From Halpernia humi (GTDB lineage Bacteria; Bacteroidota; Bacteroidia; Flavobacteriales; Weeksellaceae), in contig NZ_FNUS01000001.1 in the NCBI RefSeq assembly GCF_900108025.1, positions 868,001-932,000 on the forward strand: a stretch of DNA of 64,000 nt, read 5' to 3'. Shown piece after piece: positions 8,541 to 17,960 of the stretch (position 1 is its first letter; each line of letters opens with the position of its first letter). Position numbers and translations under genes: made by a program. The notes beneath the pieces were generated by a model. The model did no database searches, was not told the DNA's origin, and was given only the letters and a program-made list of their open reading frames with translations.

Positions 8541-10658
8541 TTATTTCAACATTTTTTCTAAAATCTCGCAGGCAGATTTTGGTAAATTCGTTCCTGGTCC
8601 GAAAATAAATTGTGCGCCATTTTGCGTTAAAAACTCATAATCTTGCGCCGGAATTACGCCGCCCACAACAATTATAATATCTTCTGCCCCCATTTTTTTT
8701 AATTCTTGCACCACTTCTGGTACCAAAGTTTTGTGACCTGCCGCCAAAGAAGAAATCCCCAAAATATGGATGTCATTTTCTACCGCTTGCTTCGCCACTT
8801 CTTGCGGCGTTTGAAAAAGCGGCGCCACATCTACATCAAAACCCATATCTGCAAATGCGGTTGCTACGACTTTTGCGCCACGATCGTGACCATCTTGTCC
8901 CATTTTTGCGACCATAATTCGTGGTCTTCTACCTTCTTGTTCTTCAAATTTTGACGCAAGATTTACGGCTTCACCAAAATATTTATTTTTTTCTGCATTC
9001 ATAGCATAAACGCCTTGTATAGTTTTAATATTTGCTTTGTATCTGCCAAAACTTTCTTCCATCGCATCACAAATTTCGCCTAAAGTCGCACGATTTCGGG
9101 CTGCATCAATGGAAAGTGCCAAAAGATTTCCAGAATTATTTTTGGCAGCCGTTTTTATTTTATTTAAACTTTCTTCTACTAAAAGCGAATTTCTGTTCTT
9201 TTTTATAAGATTTAATCGCTCAATTTGTGAGCGCCGAACTTCTGTATTATCGATATCTAAAATTTCTAATTCCATTTGCTTTTGGATAGATTTAAAAGAA
9301 TTTACACCGATGATAAACTCTTCGCCACTATCAATTTTTGCCTGTTTTTTTGCCGCCGCTTCTTCAATTCTCATCTTTGGAATTCCGGCTTCGATGGCTT
9401 TTGTCATCCCACCTTGTTTTTCTACTTCATCTAAAAATTTTGTGGCTTCTTCTACCATTTTCTCTGTTAAAGTTTCAATTAAAACAGAACCGCCGAATGG
9501 ATCTACCACATTACAAATGCCACTTTCTTGCTGCAAAATCAACTGCGTATTTCGGGCAATTTTGGCTGAATAATCTGTGGGCAAAGCAATGGCTTCATCC
9601 AAAGCGTTTGTGTGCAAAGATTGCGTGCCACCAAGAACTGCGGCTAAAGCTTCGATTGTAGTTCGGGTAATATTATTAAAAGGTTCTTGCTCCGTTAAAG
9701 ACCAACCAGAAGTTTGCGAATGTGTTCTTAAGGCTAAAGATTTTTCGTTTTGTGGATTAAATTTTGAAATTAGATTTGCCCAAAGTAATCTTGCAGCACG
9801 AAGTTTGGCAATTTCCATAAAATGATTCATCCCAATTCCCCAAAAAAACGAGAGGCGAGGTGCGAATTCATCAATTTTTAAACCTGCTTCAATACCCGTT
9901 TTCACATATTCTAAACCATCAGCTAAAGTATATGCCATTTCTAAAACCGGTGTTGCACCTGCTTCTTGCATGTGATAACCTGAAATGGAAATCGAATTAA
10001 ATTTTGGAATATTTTCGGCGGTATATTTAAAAATATCAGAAATAATTTTCATTGAAGGTTTTGGCGGATAAATGTAGGTGTTGCGCACCATAAATTCCTT
10101 CAAAATATCGTTTTGAATAGTTCCGGAAAGTTTTTCTTGAGAAACGCCTTGTTCTTCTGCTGCCACAATATAAAAGGCTAAAATTGGCAAAACGGCGCCA
10201 TTCATCGTCATAGAAACTGAAATTTCATTTAAAGGAATTTCATTAAATAAAAGTTTCATATCCTCCACAGAATCTATTGCAACGCCTGCCTTTCCCACGT
10301 CGCCTGTAACTCTCGGATGATCGGAATCGTAGCCACGATGTGTGGCTAAATCAAAAGCCACGGAAAGCCCTTTCTGACCTGCAGCAAGATTTTTTTTATA
10401 AAATAAATTGGATTCTTCTGCGGTAGAAAAACCTGCATATTGCCGAATTGTCCATGGTTTTTTAACGTACATTGTGGAATATGGGCCGCGTAGAAAAGGT
10501 GCGATCCCAGCAGAATGATTTTCTTTTTTAAAATTTTCTAAATCTGAATATGAATAAGAAGACTTTAGTTCTAGTCCATCTTTTTCAAAAAAATAGGGTA
10601 ATTTTTCTGGCAAATCAATTGAAAAATCGGGATTTCGGTTTTGGATTTTTTGGCGCAT
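8541..10658 (-). CDS. scpA: Methylmalonyl-CoA mutase, large (catalytic) subunit
   Basis: This enzyme isomerises methylmalonyl-CoA and succinyl-CoA using adenosylcobalamin. At 705 residues it has the N-terminal substrate barrel (for example [14 protein letters not shown] and [15 protein letters not shown]) and the C-terminal B12 domain with [10 protein letters not shown], whose His is the lower cobalt ligand. The length is close to E. coli Sbm (about 714). Many Bacteroidetes carry a small-subunit gene mutA directly upstream; here there is none, only a palindromic repeat. A homodimer, as in Sbm, is therefore plausible. meaB follows after 5 bases. Confidence 0.96.
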   Translation of the reverse strand: MRQKIQNRNPDFSIDLPEKLPYFFEKDGLELKSSYSYSDLENFKKENHSAGIAPFLRGPYSTMYVKKPWTIRQYAGFSTAEESNLFYKKNLAAGQKGLSVAFDLATHRGYDSDHPRVTGDVGKAGVAIDSVEDMKLLFNEIPLNEISVSMTMNGAVLPILAFYIVAAEEQGVSQEKLSGTIQNDILKEFMVRNTYIYPPKPSMKIISDIFKYTAENIPKFNSISISGYHMQEAGATPVLEMAYTLADGLEYVKTGIEAGLKIDEFAPRLSFFWGIGMNHFMEIAKLRAARLLWANLISKFNPQNEKSLALRTHSQTSGWSLTEQEPFNNITRTTIEALAAVLGGTQSLHTNALDEAIALPTDYSAKIARNTQLILQQESGICNVVDPFGGSVLIETLTEKMVEEATKFLDEVEKQGGMTKAIEAGIPKMRIEEAAAKKQAKIDSGEEFIIGVNSFKSIQKQMELEILDIDNTEVRRSQIERLNLIKKNRNSLLVEESLNKIKTAAKNNSGNLLALSIDAARNRATLGEICDAMEESFGRYKANIKTIQGVYAMNAEKNKYFGEAVNLASKFEEQEGRRPRIMVAKMGQDGHDRGAKVVATAFADMGFDVDVAPLFQTPQEVAKQAVENDIHILGISSLAAGHKTLVPEVVQELKKMGAEDIIIVVGGVIPAQDYEFLTQNGAQFIFGPGTNLPKSACEILEKMLK

Positions 10659-10798
10659 CTTCTTGTACTTTGTTTAAGTGTAAAGTTAAGAAATATTAGA
10701 AAGTTTAAATAATATTGTTGGAATAACTTATTGTTGATTTTAAATATTCTATTATCATAAAACTATCTTTTAACCTGAAATCGAATAATAATTTTTTG

Positions 10799-10947
10799 AA
10801 AAACATCAATAGGAAGGGGCTTTAGCCCGTTTTATAAGGTTTTAAATAAGAATTGGCTTTAGCCAAAACGTGTATTAGGTTTTGGCTAAAGCCAAATGAC
10901 GTATTACATCTTTCATCGGGCTAAAGCCCGGCGTAATTGATGTTTTT
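10799..10947. repeat. Nested inverted-repeat element (GGGCTTTAGCCC family)
   Basis: Three nested pairs form one large hairpin. The outer ends, 10799-10810 and 10936-10947, are 12-bp perfect complements. Next, GGGCTTTAGCCCG at 10817-10829 pairs with 10917-10929. The inner pair is 10853-10869 with 10879-10895 (17 bp, core TTGGCTTTAGCCAA). Each GGCTTTAGCC or GGCTAAAGCC core is also nearly palindromic by itself. The element lies upstream of the mutase gene and downstream of the LEA-like lipoprotein gene. Similar GGGCTAAAGCCC motifs recur in Bacteroidetes genomes as dispersed repeats; mobility is not shown here. Confidence 0.75.
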
Positions 10948-11047
10948 AAGTTATTGATAATTAATACTTTGAAAATTGAATAATAATCGAACTCAGGTTT
11001 TTATGCATTAATAGCAAAAAAAAATCAGAAGAATCAATTTGAAATGA

Positions 11048-11076
11048 AAAAACACTTGCTAATTGCAAGTGTTTTT
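11048..11076 (-). terminator. Terminator of the LEA-like lipoprotein gene
   Basis: A 12-bp perfect stem (AAAAACACTTGC at 11048-11059 with 11065-11076, 5-nt loop) lies 22 bases past the stop of the minus-strand gene ending at 11098, with T's following on that strand. Confidence 0.8.
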
Positions 11077-11097
11077 AATTTTTTAAAAAAGTTACGT

Positions 11098-11577
11098 TTA
11101 TTTCTTAAATGCATTTTTTACGTCATTTACATCTTTCTTTACAGAAGAACTTACTTCTTTCGCTTTATCATTCGCGTCATTGGCAGTTTGTTTTACGGCA
11201 TTTTTTGCATCTGTTACCGTCTTGGTTGCAGCATTTTTGGTATCTACAACTTTTTGCGCGGTATTATTTACGGTATTTACGGCGCTTGAAACAACTCCGT
11301 CTGATGTTTTTTTAACGCCTTCTTTTGCTTCATTTAAGCCATGTTCTACTTCTTCGCTTCCTTCTTTTTTACTTTTTTCACCATTTTCATTGTGATCTTC
11401 ACCTTTCATTTCATCATTATCGACGGAAGAAGCATTATTTTTTTCAGAAGAAAGTGACGAAGAGTCGGCAGAAACTTCTGTATTAGAAACTTCCGAATCT
11501 GTGGTATTTTTTTCTTTTGAACAAGAAACGACTGTAAGTGCTAGAAGTGCGCTTAGCATTAAAATTGATTTTTTCAT
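11098..11577 (-). CDS. LEA/apolipophorin-like repeat lipoprotein
   Basis: This 159-residue protein starts with a signal peptide and lipobox (LTVVSC, Cys near 19). Residues 25-75 are low-complexity and rich in Ser, Glu, Asp and Asn. Residues 78-159 are a long amphipathic helix of 11-residue-like repeats rich in Ala, Lys, Asp, Thr and Val (for example TDAKNAVKQTAND, NDKAKEVSSSV), as in group 3 LEA proteins and YtxH/apolipoprotein-like proteins. It probably is an envelope stress or spacer protein; that is inference. It is followed by a good terminator, so it is a single-gene unit. Confidence 0.75.
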   Translation of the reverse strand: MKKSILMLSALLALTVVSCSKEKNTTDSEVSNTEVSADSSSLSSEKNNASSVDNDEMKGEDHNENGEKSKKEGSEEVEHGLNEAKEGVKKTSDGVVSSAVNTVNNTAQKVVDTKNAATKTVTDAKNAVKQTANDANDKAKEVSSSVKKDVNDVKNAFKK

Positions 11578-11697
11578 TGTGTTTTTTAATTAGTTAGCAA
11601 ATTTAATAAATTTTTCATGTTAAAGTTTATTTATTTAATTTAAAAGCCAAACAATCCTAAAATAGAAAAAATCATACATTTTTCTGAAGAAATATTC

Positions 11698-12783
11698 TTA
11701 ATAATTCTCTTCTTCAGCACTCATTTTTTCTGCATTTTCTGCCATAATTACGGCATCTATCATTTCTTGTAAATCGCCGTTCATGTAAGCGTCTAAATTA
11801 TACATAGATTTATTTACGCGGTGATCCGTCACTCTACCTTGCGGATAATTGTAGGTTTTTATTTTTGCAGAACGGTCGCCTGTAGAAACCATTGTTTTGC
11901 GTTGCGCAGCGATATCGCCGACCGATTTTTGAACTTCTATGTCGTATAATTTTGTACGCAACATTTCCATTGCGAGCTCTCTATTTGCCAATTGAGAGCG
12001 CGCTTGTTGGCAAACGACTACCATTCCGGAAGGTTTATGGGTTAACTGAACTTTTGTTTCTACTTTATTTACATTTTGCCCGCCTGCTCCACCGGAACGT
12101 GAGGTTTGCATTTCAATATCGGCAGGGTTTAGTTCAAAATCAATTTCTTCTGCTTCTGGAAGAACGGCAACTGTGATTGCTGATGTGTGAACTCTTCCTT
12201 GAGATTCGGTTTCTGGGACACGCTGAACGCGGTGCACGCCAGATTCGAATTTCATAATACCGTAAACGCCGTCGCCTTCAATTCTTAAAATAAGTTCTTT
12301 GTAGCCTTTTGAGGCTTCACTAGAATCTGTGATTTCGTGCTTCCAACCTTTGGTTTTAAAATACATTGCATAAGCTCTGTAAACGTCTTCCACAAAAATT
12401 GCAGCTTCATCGCCACCAGTCCCGGCGCGCAGTTCTACAATTACATTTTTGTCATCTGCGGGATCTTTTGGAATGAGTAATACTTTTAATTCTTCTTCTA
12501 AAGTTGGAATTTTTTCTAAAGCCTCATTTTTTTCAATTTTGGCTAATTCTATAAAATCTTTATCTGATCCGTCAGCAATGATTTCATCTGCTTCTTCAAT
12601 AGCTTTTAAGGCAGATTGATAGTCATCAAAAACTTTTACGATTTTTCCTAAATCACTGTATTCTTTATTTAAAGTAGAATATTTTTTTTGATCTGAAATA
12701 ATATCGGGCTGTATAATGAGGTCTGCAACTTCGCTATAGCGTTGCTTGATGGCTTGCAGTTTGGGAATAAGAGATTTCGACAT
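11698..12783 (-). CDS. prfA: Peptide chain release factor 1
   Basis: RF1 reads UAA and UAG and triggers peptidyl-tRNA hydrolysis. The 361-residue protein has the catalytic GGQ at residues 234-236 in GAGGQNVNK. The stop-codon anticodon-mimic is of the RF1 type (PxT, here PET, in [10 protein letters not shown]), rather than the RF2 [16 protein letters not shown] is also typical of RF1. A TATCTTTG box just before the start (12801-12808 on the minus strand) suggests its own promoter with a short leader. Confidence 0.97.
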   Translation of the reverse strand: MSKSLIPKLQAIKQRYSEVADLIIQPDIISDQKKYSTLNKEYSDLGKIVKVFDDYQSALKAIEEADEIIADGSDKDFIELAKIEKNEALEKIPTLEEELKVLLIPKDPADDKNVIVELRAGTGGDEAAIFVEDVYRAYAMYFKTKGWKHEITDSSEASKGYKELILRIEGDGVYGIMKFESGVHRVQRVPETESQGRVHTSAITVAVLPEAEEIDFELNPADIEMQTSRSGGAGGQNVNKVETKVQLTHKPSGMVVVCQQARSQLANRELAMEMLRTKLYDIEVQKSVGDIAAQRKTMVSTGDRSAKIKTYNYPQGRVTDHRVNKSMYNLDAYMNGDLQEMIDAVIMAENAEKMSAEEENY

Positions 12784-12800
12784 AAATTTTACTTGAGGTG

Positions 12801-12808
12801 CAAAGATA
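12801..12808 (-). promoter_or_regulatory. -7 promoter element for prfA
   Basis: On the minus strand this reads TATCTTTG, matching TAnnTTTG, and ends 17 bases before the prfA ATG. I do not see a clear TTG box at the expected distance. Confidence 0.45.
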
Positions 12809-12860
12809 CGATTTGAAAAGGCAATTTAAAAATGCCGAGTATTGAATTTCTTTAGCAAAA

Positions 12861-12890
12861 AAAATGCCCAACTTTTCAGTTGGGCATTTT
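12861..12890 (-). terminator. Terminator of the TPR gene
   Basis: A 13-bp perfect stem (12861-12873 with 12878-12890, loop TTTC) with GCCCAACT core lies just past the minus-strand stop at 12906 and is followed by a run of T on that strand. Confidence 0.88.
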
Positions 12891-12905
12891 ATATCAATTA
12901 AAAAA

Positions 12906-14630
12906 TTAATTAGATGTTGAAGTGCTATCAGTAACTTTTTTTTGAATTTCTTGGTTCATGGTATTATCTGATGCGGGCTGCATTGATGTACTATTTAATT
13001 CTTTGTTAAGTTTAGCAGCATCTTCATAAGTTGGATTTAATTCAACCGCTTTAGCAGCGTATTCTTTTGCTTTAGCAAGATCAGAGTCTTTTTTTAGATA
13101 AGCGATTGCAAAATAGGCGTAAGATAAAGTTTGTTTGTTGGCGTCTACATCTGCAGGTTTCACTTTATCAATGTATTTTTGATATGAATTTGCGGCCATA
13201 TCATTATTTCCACCTTGCTGGTATGCCAAACCTTGGCTGTAATAGGCTGGTGCCCAATCTGGTAAAAGATTAATCATTTTTTGCCAAGTTAAAACTGCAC
13301 CATTCCAATTTTGTGCTGTTTGGTAAGCATTTGCTAATTTGAATAGAAGATTAGTGTCTTTAGGATTGGCTTGAACTTGGACTTTCAAGTTCTCAATTTC
13401 AGGATTTGTTGGTCCGTCTTCTGCAGAACCAATTGCGCCACCATTAATTTTGGCTAATTCAAAATCCCAATCTAAAGTTGCATCTTTTTTTGCTTTTGCC
13501 AATGCTATATTTGCATTTGAGCTTGCAATTAAAGCGGCTTTTTTAGCAGGATCTGTTTCTGTTTTTGCTAAACCTGCTTGTATTAGTCCTTTCAGTCCTT
13601 TGTCTGCATCCAAAATTCTATTTTTTTCTGCTTTTTGCATAAACATATCCAAGTCTTGGTTAGCCATGGCATAGTTTCCATCTTGAAAGAGTAAATAGGC
13701 TCTTAATTTATATTTAATTGGATCTTCAACTTTATCAAAAATTTTATCTAAAGTCAACTTAGAATTTGCGTAATCATCTATTGTAAAATATAATTTTGCA
13801 ATTTCTAATTGTGTAGATGGATCTTCATCTGCATATTTGGCATAATTAATTAAATCATTTTTAGCTTTTGCATTTTGTTGGTAGAAAATATCATAATTTG
13901 CAAGTGCTCTATAAGCGGGAGCGTAAGTTGGATCAATTGCAATTGCTGCATCAATTTTCTCTTTAGCCAATTTCCATTGTTTTGCTGCCATCCACAAGGT
14001 TCCCATCCTGGTAAAAACAGAGGCCTTATTTTGTGCAACTGCTGACGCTTTATCATATGCATTCATAGCATCACCAGGCATTTTCTTGATTCTGTAAGCA
14101 TCTCCCAAGGTATAGTAGTAATACGCTGGAACGCCTTTTCTACCTGCGCGTTCAATTGCTTTATTCAAATAATCTATCGCTAAATCTGGTGAACTTGTCT
14201 CGTCAAACATCGTTAACGCTTCCGCTGCTCTGTAAAGAACATCTGCATCTTTCTCACGTGAGTCTTTCACGATTTCTTGAATATCTGCGATTCCAGATTT
14301 ATCGCCTTTTCCTAATTTAATGGTTGCTAAACCAATTTTGTTTAAATATGCTTTTTTATCTAAAGCAATTCCTTTATTGAAATATTCCGCAGCTTTATCG
14401 AAATTTGGTTCAAATTGCGTTAGATATGTATCTCCTAAATAAAAATAATTTTCGGCTTCATCCGGAGATTTCGTAATCATTTGATTATAAATGTCTCTCG
14501 CTTTTGCATATTTTTGGCTATCAACACTTTGTATTCCTTCTTCTAAAGTTTGTGCAAAAGCAATATTAGCCGAAAACACGGAGGCAATTACTATTACCGA
14601 TTTTCTAGTTACATTCATTATATATTTCAT
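12906..14630 (-). CDS. Secreted tetratricopeptide-repeat protein of the Ton locus
   Basis: This protein of about 574 residues has a signal peptide ending ANIAFA followed by many TPR-like helical hairpins (for example AENYFYLGDTYLTQ, APAYRALANYDIFY and WAPAYYSQGLAYQQ). A periplasmic or outer-membrane scaffold role is likely. Three in-frame starts are possible (14657, 14630 and 14618); the two inner ones put a basic stretch directly before the hydrophobic core, so 14630 is chosen. It is the last gene of the ExbB-ExbD-ExbD-TonB-PstS-like series on this strand and ends in a strong terminator. Confidence 0.83.
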   Translation of the reverse strand: MKYIMNVTRKSVIVIASVFSANIAFAQTLEEGIQSVDSQKYAKARDIYNQMITKSPDEAENYFYLGDTYLTQFEPNFDKAAEYFNKGIALDKKAYLNKIGLATIKLGKGDKSGIADIQEIVKDSREKDADVLYRAAEALTMFDETSSPDLAIDYLNKAIERAGRKGVPAYYYYTLGDAYRIKKMPGDAMNAYDKASAVAQNKASVFTRMGTLWMAAKQWKLAKEKIDAAIAIDPTYAPAYRALANYDIFYQQNAKAKNDLINYAKYADEDPSTQLEIAKLYFTIDDYANSKLTLDKIFDKVEDPIKYKLRAYLLFQDGNYAMANQDLDMFMQKAEKNRILDADKGLKGLIQAGLAKTETDPAKKAALIASSNANIALAKAKKDATLDWDFELAKINGGAIGSAEDGPTNPEIENLKVQVQANPKDTNLLFKLANAYQTAQNWNGAVLTWQKMINLLPDWAPAYYSQGLAYQQGGNNDMAANSYQKYIDKVKPADVDANKQTLSYAYFAIAYLKKDSDLAKAKEYAAKAVELNPTYEDAAKLNKELNSTSMQPASDNTMNQEIQKKVTDSTSTSN

Positions 14631-14726
14631 TTTAAAATTATTTGTGATTAAAATCATGATTTTAAAATCAACATTCAGACCAAATTAATTTGTCATTTAG
14701 TTCTAAAATAATTTGATTTTAATTTT

Positions 14727-15605
14727 TTAACGCATTTGCACTTCTCGCTTATAGGTATTATAAGGTTGTAATCCTTCTTTTTCTACAACAAGTTGCCCGA
14801 GTTGTGTACAAGAAAATCTAATAAAACCATTGCCTAAACCATAATAAGGCTCATTGGTTAAAAAATATAGAATTCTTGTAAAAGGGTACTCCATGTCTTT
14901 AATATTATTTAGAGAAGGATTGTATGATTTTCCATCTTTCACAACAGGCAAAACTTTTATTAAAGCTCTCAACTTCTCCGCATCACTACCATAAGGACGA
15001 CTAATTGCATTTAAACTAATTGCACCGATTTTATCAGGATATTTTTCTAATTGATGCACCAGATTAGTAGTTCCAGAAATAATAGAAAATTTCAAATCTG
15101 CTGGTTTTTTGCTAAATTTTTGTGCAACAAAATTCAAATTACTACTATTTGTACCGTCAAAAACAATGTTTTTATCTTCTGAATCCAATTCTTTCCGAAT
15201 TTCTTGATAAGAAATCGATGTTCTGGAAGATGATTTCGGAACTACAAAAATTACTGCATCACCTGCAAACTTCGCAGGTTCCCATTTCAGACCTACTTGG
15301 CTATCATACGCTGCTCGTTCTTCTTTAGATAATTCTCTAGACATTACAACAACTCTAGCTTTATTCTTTAATAAGTCTAAAAAACATAAATCTTCCTTTT
15401 TAGTTACAAAATCTATCGTTGTTTTTGGGTTTAGATTCATATAACTTTCTTGTAATGCTGATACTACACTTTTAAAGGAAGGATCTGCTTCAATTAAAAT
15501 ATGACCTAATTGTGGATTATCTATGACTTTATCTGATTTTTTACTACAGTTCATATTTAGCAAAAGCACGAAAAGAAATAAAAAATTATACTTCATCTTT
15601 GTCAC
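14727..15605 (-). CDS. PstS-like phosphate-binding lipoprotein of the Ton locus
   Basis: This 292-residue protein has a signal peptide with lipobox (LLNMNC) and a PstS/PBP2-like substrate-binding fold: ILIEADPSFKSV near the start, AKFAGDAVIFVVPKSS, IVFDGTNSSNL and FSIISGTTNLVHQ are the segments seen in PstS-type domains. The residues that hold phosphate in classic PstS cannot be confirmed by eye. No PstCAB genes follow, so it is not part of a normal phosphate ABC transporter. It overlaps the upstream small membrane-protein gene by 20 bases, which implies coupled translation. Confidence 0.82.
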   Translation of the reverse strand: MTKMKYNFLFLFVLLLNMNCSKKSDKVIDNPQLGHILIEADPSFKSVVSALQESYMNLNPKTTIDFVTKKEDLCFLDLLKNKARVVVMSRELSKEERAAYDSQVGLKWEPAKFAGDAVIFVVPKSSSRTSISYQEIRKELDSEDKNIVFDGTNSSNLNFVAQKFSKKPADLKFSIISGTTNLVHQLEKYPDKIGAISLNAISRPYGSDAEKLRALIKVLPVVKDGKSYNPSLNNIKDMEYPFTRILYFLTNEPYYGLGNGFIRFSCTQLGQLVVEKEGLQPYNTYKREVQMR

Positions 15606-15783
15606 TTTTTAATTTAATTATTACTCTTACAATACGAAATATTCCATACGCAATGAGTAATCCGCCTAAGGGATAGGCGATATTAGGTTCTAAATGTACG
15701 ATAAAGAATTTATACACGATTACTACTATACCTAAAACGATATAGAAAAATCCCGTGATTAGTGAAAGCCAATTGAACATCAT
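15586..15783 (-). CDS. Small two-segment membrane protein, unknown function
   Basis: This 65-residue protein has two hydrophobic segments (about 8-28 and 35-57) and a charged C-terminal tail (KLKSDKDEV). No family is recognised. It lies after a hairpin terminator that ends the TonB transcript and overlaps the start of the PstS-like gene by 20 bases. Position and overlap support a real gene in the Ton locus. Confidence 0.65.
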   Translation of the reverse strand: MMFNWLSLITGFFYIVLGIVVIVYKFFIVHLEPNIAYPLGGLLIAYGIFRIVRVIIKLKSDKDEV

Positions 15784-15803
15784 ATTATGACAAAAATATA
15801 AAA

Positions 15804-15830
15804 AAAAAGAGAAGCAATGCTTCTCTTTTT
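15804..15830 (-). terminator. Terminator after tonB
   Basis: A 12-bp perfect stem (15804-15815 with 15819-15830, core GAGAAGC/GCTTCTC, loop AAT) lies 17 bases past the tonB stop on the minus strand. It may only attenuate read-through into the next gene, whose start is 21 bases further on. Confidence 0.75.
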
Positions 15831-15846
15831 ACAAATTTATGAAATT

Positions 15847-16689
15847 TTAATATGCAAATTGCATTGTTAAAGGTAATCTGTATCTAGATCGAACAGGTTG
15901 GCCATTAATTTTTGCTGGGGTCCACTTATTTCTAATGCCTTTTATAGTTCGTACTGCTTCACTATTAAAGTCTGAATTTGGACCGCTTGCTCTTACATCA
16001 GTAATACTTCCATCACGCTCAACTACAAAAGTTACTTCCGTTTTTACTGTTCCCTCATCACCACTCATCACAGAAGTATCAAAATTACCAGACACTTTTT
16101 GTCTAAAGGCATTAATACCACCTGGGAATTCAGATTGTTGATCTACGGCATCATAAATTTCAGTATCGCTCACTTTTGGTTTAACTTCCACTGTAGCTGT
16201 CTTACCTGTAGATGGTGGAGGCGGTGGTGGCGTGTAAGTCGGCGTTTTGATACCTTCTTGATTTTGTAAACCTGTTGTTGTCTCCAATTGTTTTGTAATT
16301 GGTGGCGGCGGCGTTTCAAGTTTTGGTGCTCTTTTCGGTTCAGGCACCACATTTTGAATCACCTCTTGCTTAGGTTGCTCTTTCGGCGGTGGAGGCGGTG
16401 GAGGTGGTTCCTTTTCTTTCGGGATTTCTATTATTTTATCTTCCTTCAAAACGTTCATCAGATTAGAATCTACTTCTACCTTTGCTTTAGCATTCATTTG
16501 CTGAATTTTCATATAAACGAAAGGTGCTATCACTAATACTGCGAACAATAAAGTTCCAACTATGAAAGATTTCGTGAGGATTTGTGGATATCGAGTTCTT
16601 AAATCGTAAGCGCCATATTCCTTATTCCTGTTTTGAAATACAATTTCATCTAAAGAAGGATTATCATTATATATCGTTTCGTCTGCCAT
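15847..16689 (-). CDS. tonB: TonB energy-transducing protein
   Basis: TonB carries proton-motive energy from the ExbBD motor to outer-membrane receptors. The 280-residue protein has a cytoplasmic N-terminus, one transmembrane segment (about 41-61) and a Pro-rich linker with several runs of 6-8 prolines (about 95-170). It ends in a TonB C-terminal domain (about 190-280) with FPGG, VTFVVERDGSITDV and NGQPVRSRYRLPLTM. It is the fourth gene of an ExbB-ExbD-ExbD-TonB operon and starts 18 bases after the upstream exbD stop. Confidence 0.95.
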   Translation of the reverse strand: MADETIYNDNPSLDEIVFQNRNKEYGAYDLRTRYPQILTKSFIVGTLLFAVLVIAPFVYMKIQQMNAKAKVEVDSNLMNVLKEDKIIEIPKEKEPPPPPPPPKEQPKQEVIQNVVPEPKRAPKLETPPPPITKQLETTTGLQNQEGIKTPTYTPPPPPPSTGKTATVEVKPKVSDTEIYDAVDQQSEFPGGINAFRQKVSGNFDTSVMSGDEGTVKTEVTFVVERDGSITDVRASGPNSDFNSEAVRTIKGIRNKWTPAKINGQPVRSRYRLPLTMQFAY

Positions 16690-16707
16690 CTTTATAAATT
16701 TTTAAAA

Positions 16708-17280
16708 TTATTTAGCAGGAGTTGTGCCCGCTGGTGCCGGAGATTCTCCTACTTTCTTTTCATAGATTGCCTTCTCCCAGGGTTTTAGCTCTGTCACACC
16801 ATACATCTCGTTCTTGGTAATAGCCATCTCATCTAAAACATCTACAAAGTTTTTATAAACCGCATCATCTGTGGGTTTAATAATGACCGTAAATATTTTC
16901 GGATTTTCAGCGCGAGCTTTTGCTTGCTCTACAATTTTTCTAATCCCTTCTCTATCAAAATTTGTTTCGTTTAAATTTTCATCTGTAAGGGAGGTGTTGT
17001 CTTGCTGATGCCAAAAAATTCTATTGTCTTTCCCCAAAATTAAAGTAATTGAGTTACTTAATTTAATTTCAGTATCAGGTGCTTTTTGCTCTTTTTTTGG
17101 TTTGGCGGGCAGTCCTAAATCCATCACATTAGGTTTACTAAAAGTTGTAGTAAACATAAAGAAAGTGATAAGCAAAAATCCTAAATCCACCATCGGTGTC
17201 ATATCTACTCTACTATTCTGCTTCTTGGAGCGAACCTTGCCGCCCTTTCCGCTATCTTCTTTTACTTGTACTTCTGCCAT
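16708..17280 (-). CDS. exbD: ExbD biopolymer transport protein, second copy in operon
   Basis: This is a 190-residue ExbD with one transmembrane segment (residues 30-48) carrying the essential proton-carrying Asp32 in DMTPMVDLGFLLITFF. The remainder is a periplasmic domain. It lies 3 bases after the first exbD and 18 bases before tonB. A close paralog is found alone at 38286-38804, sharing the membrane segment, VMDLGLPAK and TVIIKPTDDA motifs; the two likely arose by duplication. Confidence 0.94.
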   Translation of the reverse strand: MAEVQVKEDSGKGGKVRSKKQNSRVDMTPMVDLGFLLITFFMFTTTFSKPNVMDLGLPAKPKKEQKAPDTEIKLSNSITLILGKDNRIFWHQQDNTSLTDENLNETNFDREGIRKIVEQAKARAENPKIFTVIIKPTDDAVYKNFVDVLDEMAITKNEMYGVTELKPWEKAIYEKKVGESPAPAGTTPAK

Positions 17281-17283
17281 TTC

Positions 17284-17889
17284 TTATTGTTCTTTACCTT
17301 CTTGTGAAGTGATTAGCCAAAATTTAAGAAAATCAATATCTCTTAAACCTTCAAATAAATTTTTTACTTTTGGATATTTAGTACTTACGTCTCCTTTTAT
17401 AGCTAATTTATAACCAGGATTTACACTTAAACTCTGTTGTACCCAATCTATCAATTGCTTATTTGTACTATCCAAAGGTATTCCAGGAGATTTTTTTATC
17501 GCTTTTCTTTCTGCATCTGGCAATTCCAAGTAACTTTTAAGTTGTGTCATCGGCACACCAATAGACTGAACCTTTGTGAAAGCCACTTTGTCAGCATTAG
17601 AAAATTTAAGGCCATATTTTTCTCCCATTTTATCTAATAGTGCAATTCTTTCTGAACCATTATCTACTGGCTGGAAATAAAAAGTGCCTTCAGGAGTTAT
17701 ATTTATTGTCATCAAACTTGCATCTGGTAGCAATTTTTCTGAAATTGACGATGGCGGTTTTATCTGCTCCACATCTGGTTTTTTGAACTGTGTGGTTAAG
17801 ATAAAGAAGGTAAGAAGCAGGAAAGCCACGTCACACATCGCCGTCATATCTGTTACTACGCCATGTCTTTTCGGTTTTATTCTCGCCAT
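17284..17889 (-). CDS. exbD: ExbD biopolymer transport protein, first copy in operon
   Basis: This is a 201-residue ExbD-family protein with the transmembrane Asp20 in MTAMCDVAFLLLTFF. The periplasmic part has QFKKPDVEQIKPPSS and a C-terminal YPKVKNLFEGLRD. It differs from the second ExbD in the extended C-terminal half. Two different ExbD subunits in one operon are normal in Bacteroidetes and probably build a heteromeric ExbBD motor; that assembly is inferred. Confidence 0.93.
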   Translation of the reverse strand: MARIKPKRHGVVTDMTAMCDVAFLLLTFFILTTQFKKPDVEQIKPPSSISEKLLPDASLMTINITPEGTFYFQPVDNGSERIALLDKMGEKYGLKFSNADKVAFTKVQSIGVPMTQLKSYLELPDAERKAIKKSPGIPLDSTNKQLIDWVQQSLSVNPGYKLAIKGDVSTKYPKVKNLFEGLRDIDFLKFWLITSQEGKEQ

Positions 17890-17960
17890 TATACTTATTA
17901 TTTTAATTAAAATTTTACTACTTACATCTTAACTATTAGATGCAATTTCTTTGCCGAATT

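Noticed and set aside
11044-11315. Plus-strand open frames across the LEA-like lipoprotein gene
   Set aside because: The minus-strand frame has a lipobox, a repeat structure and a terminator; the plus-strand frames are its reverse.
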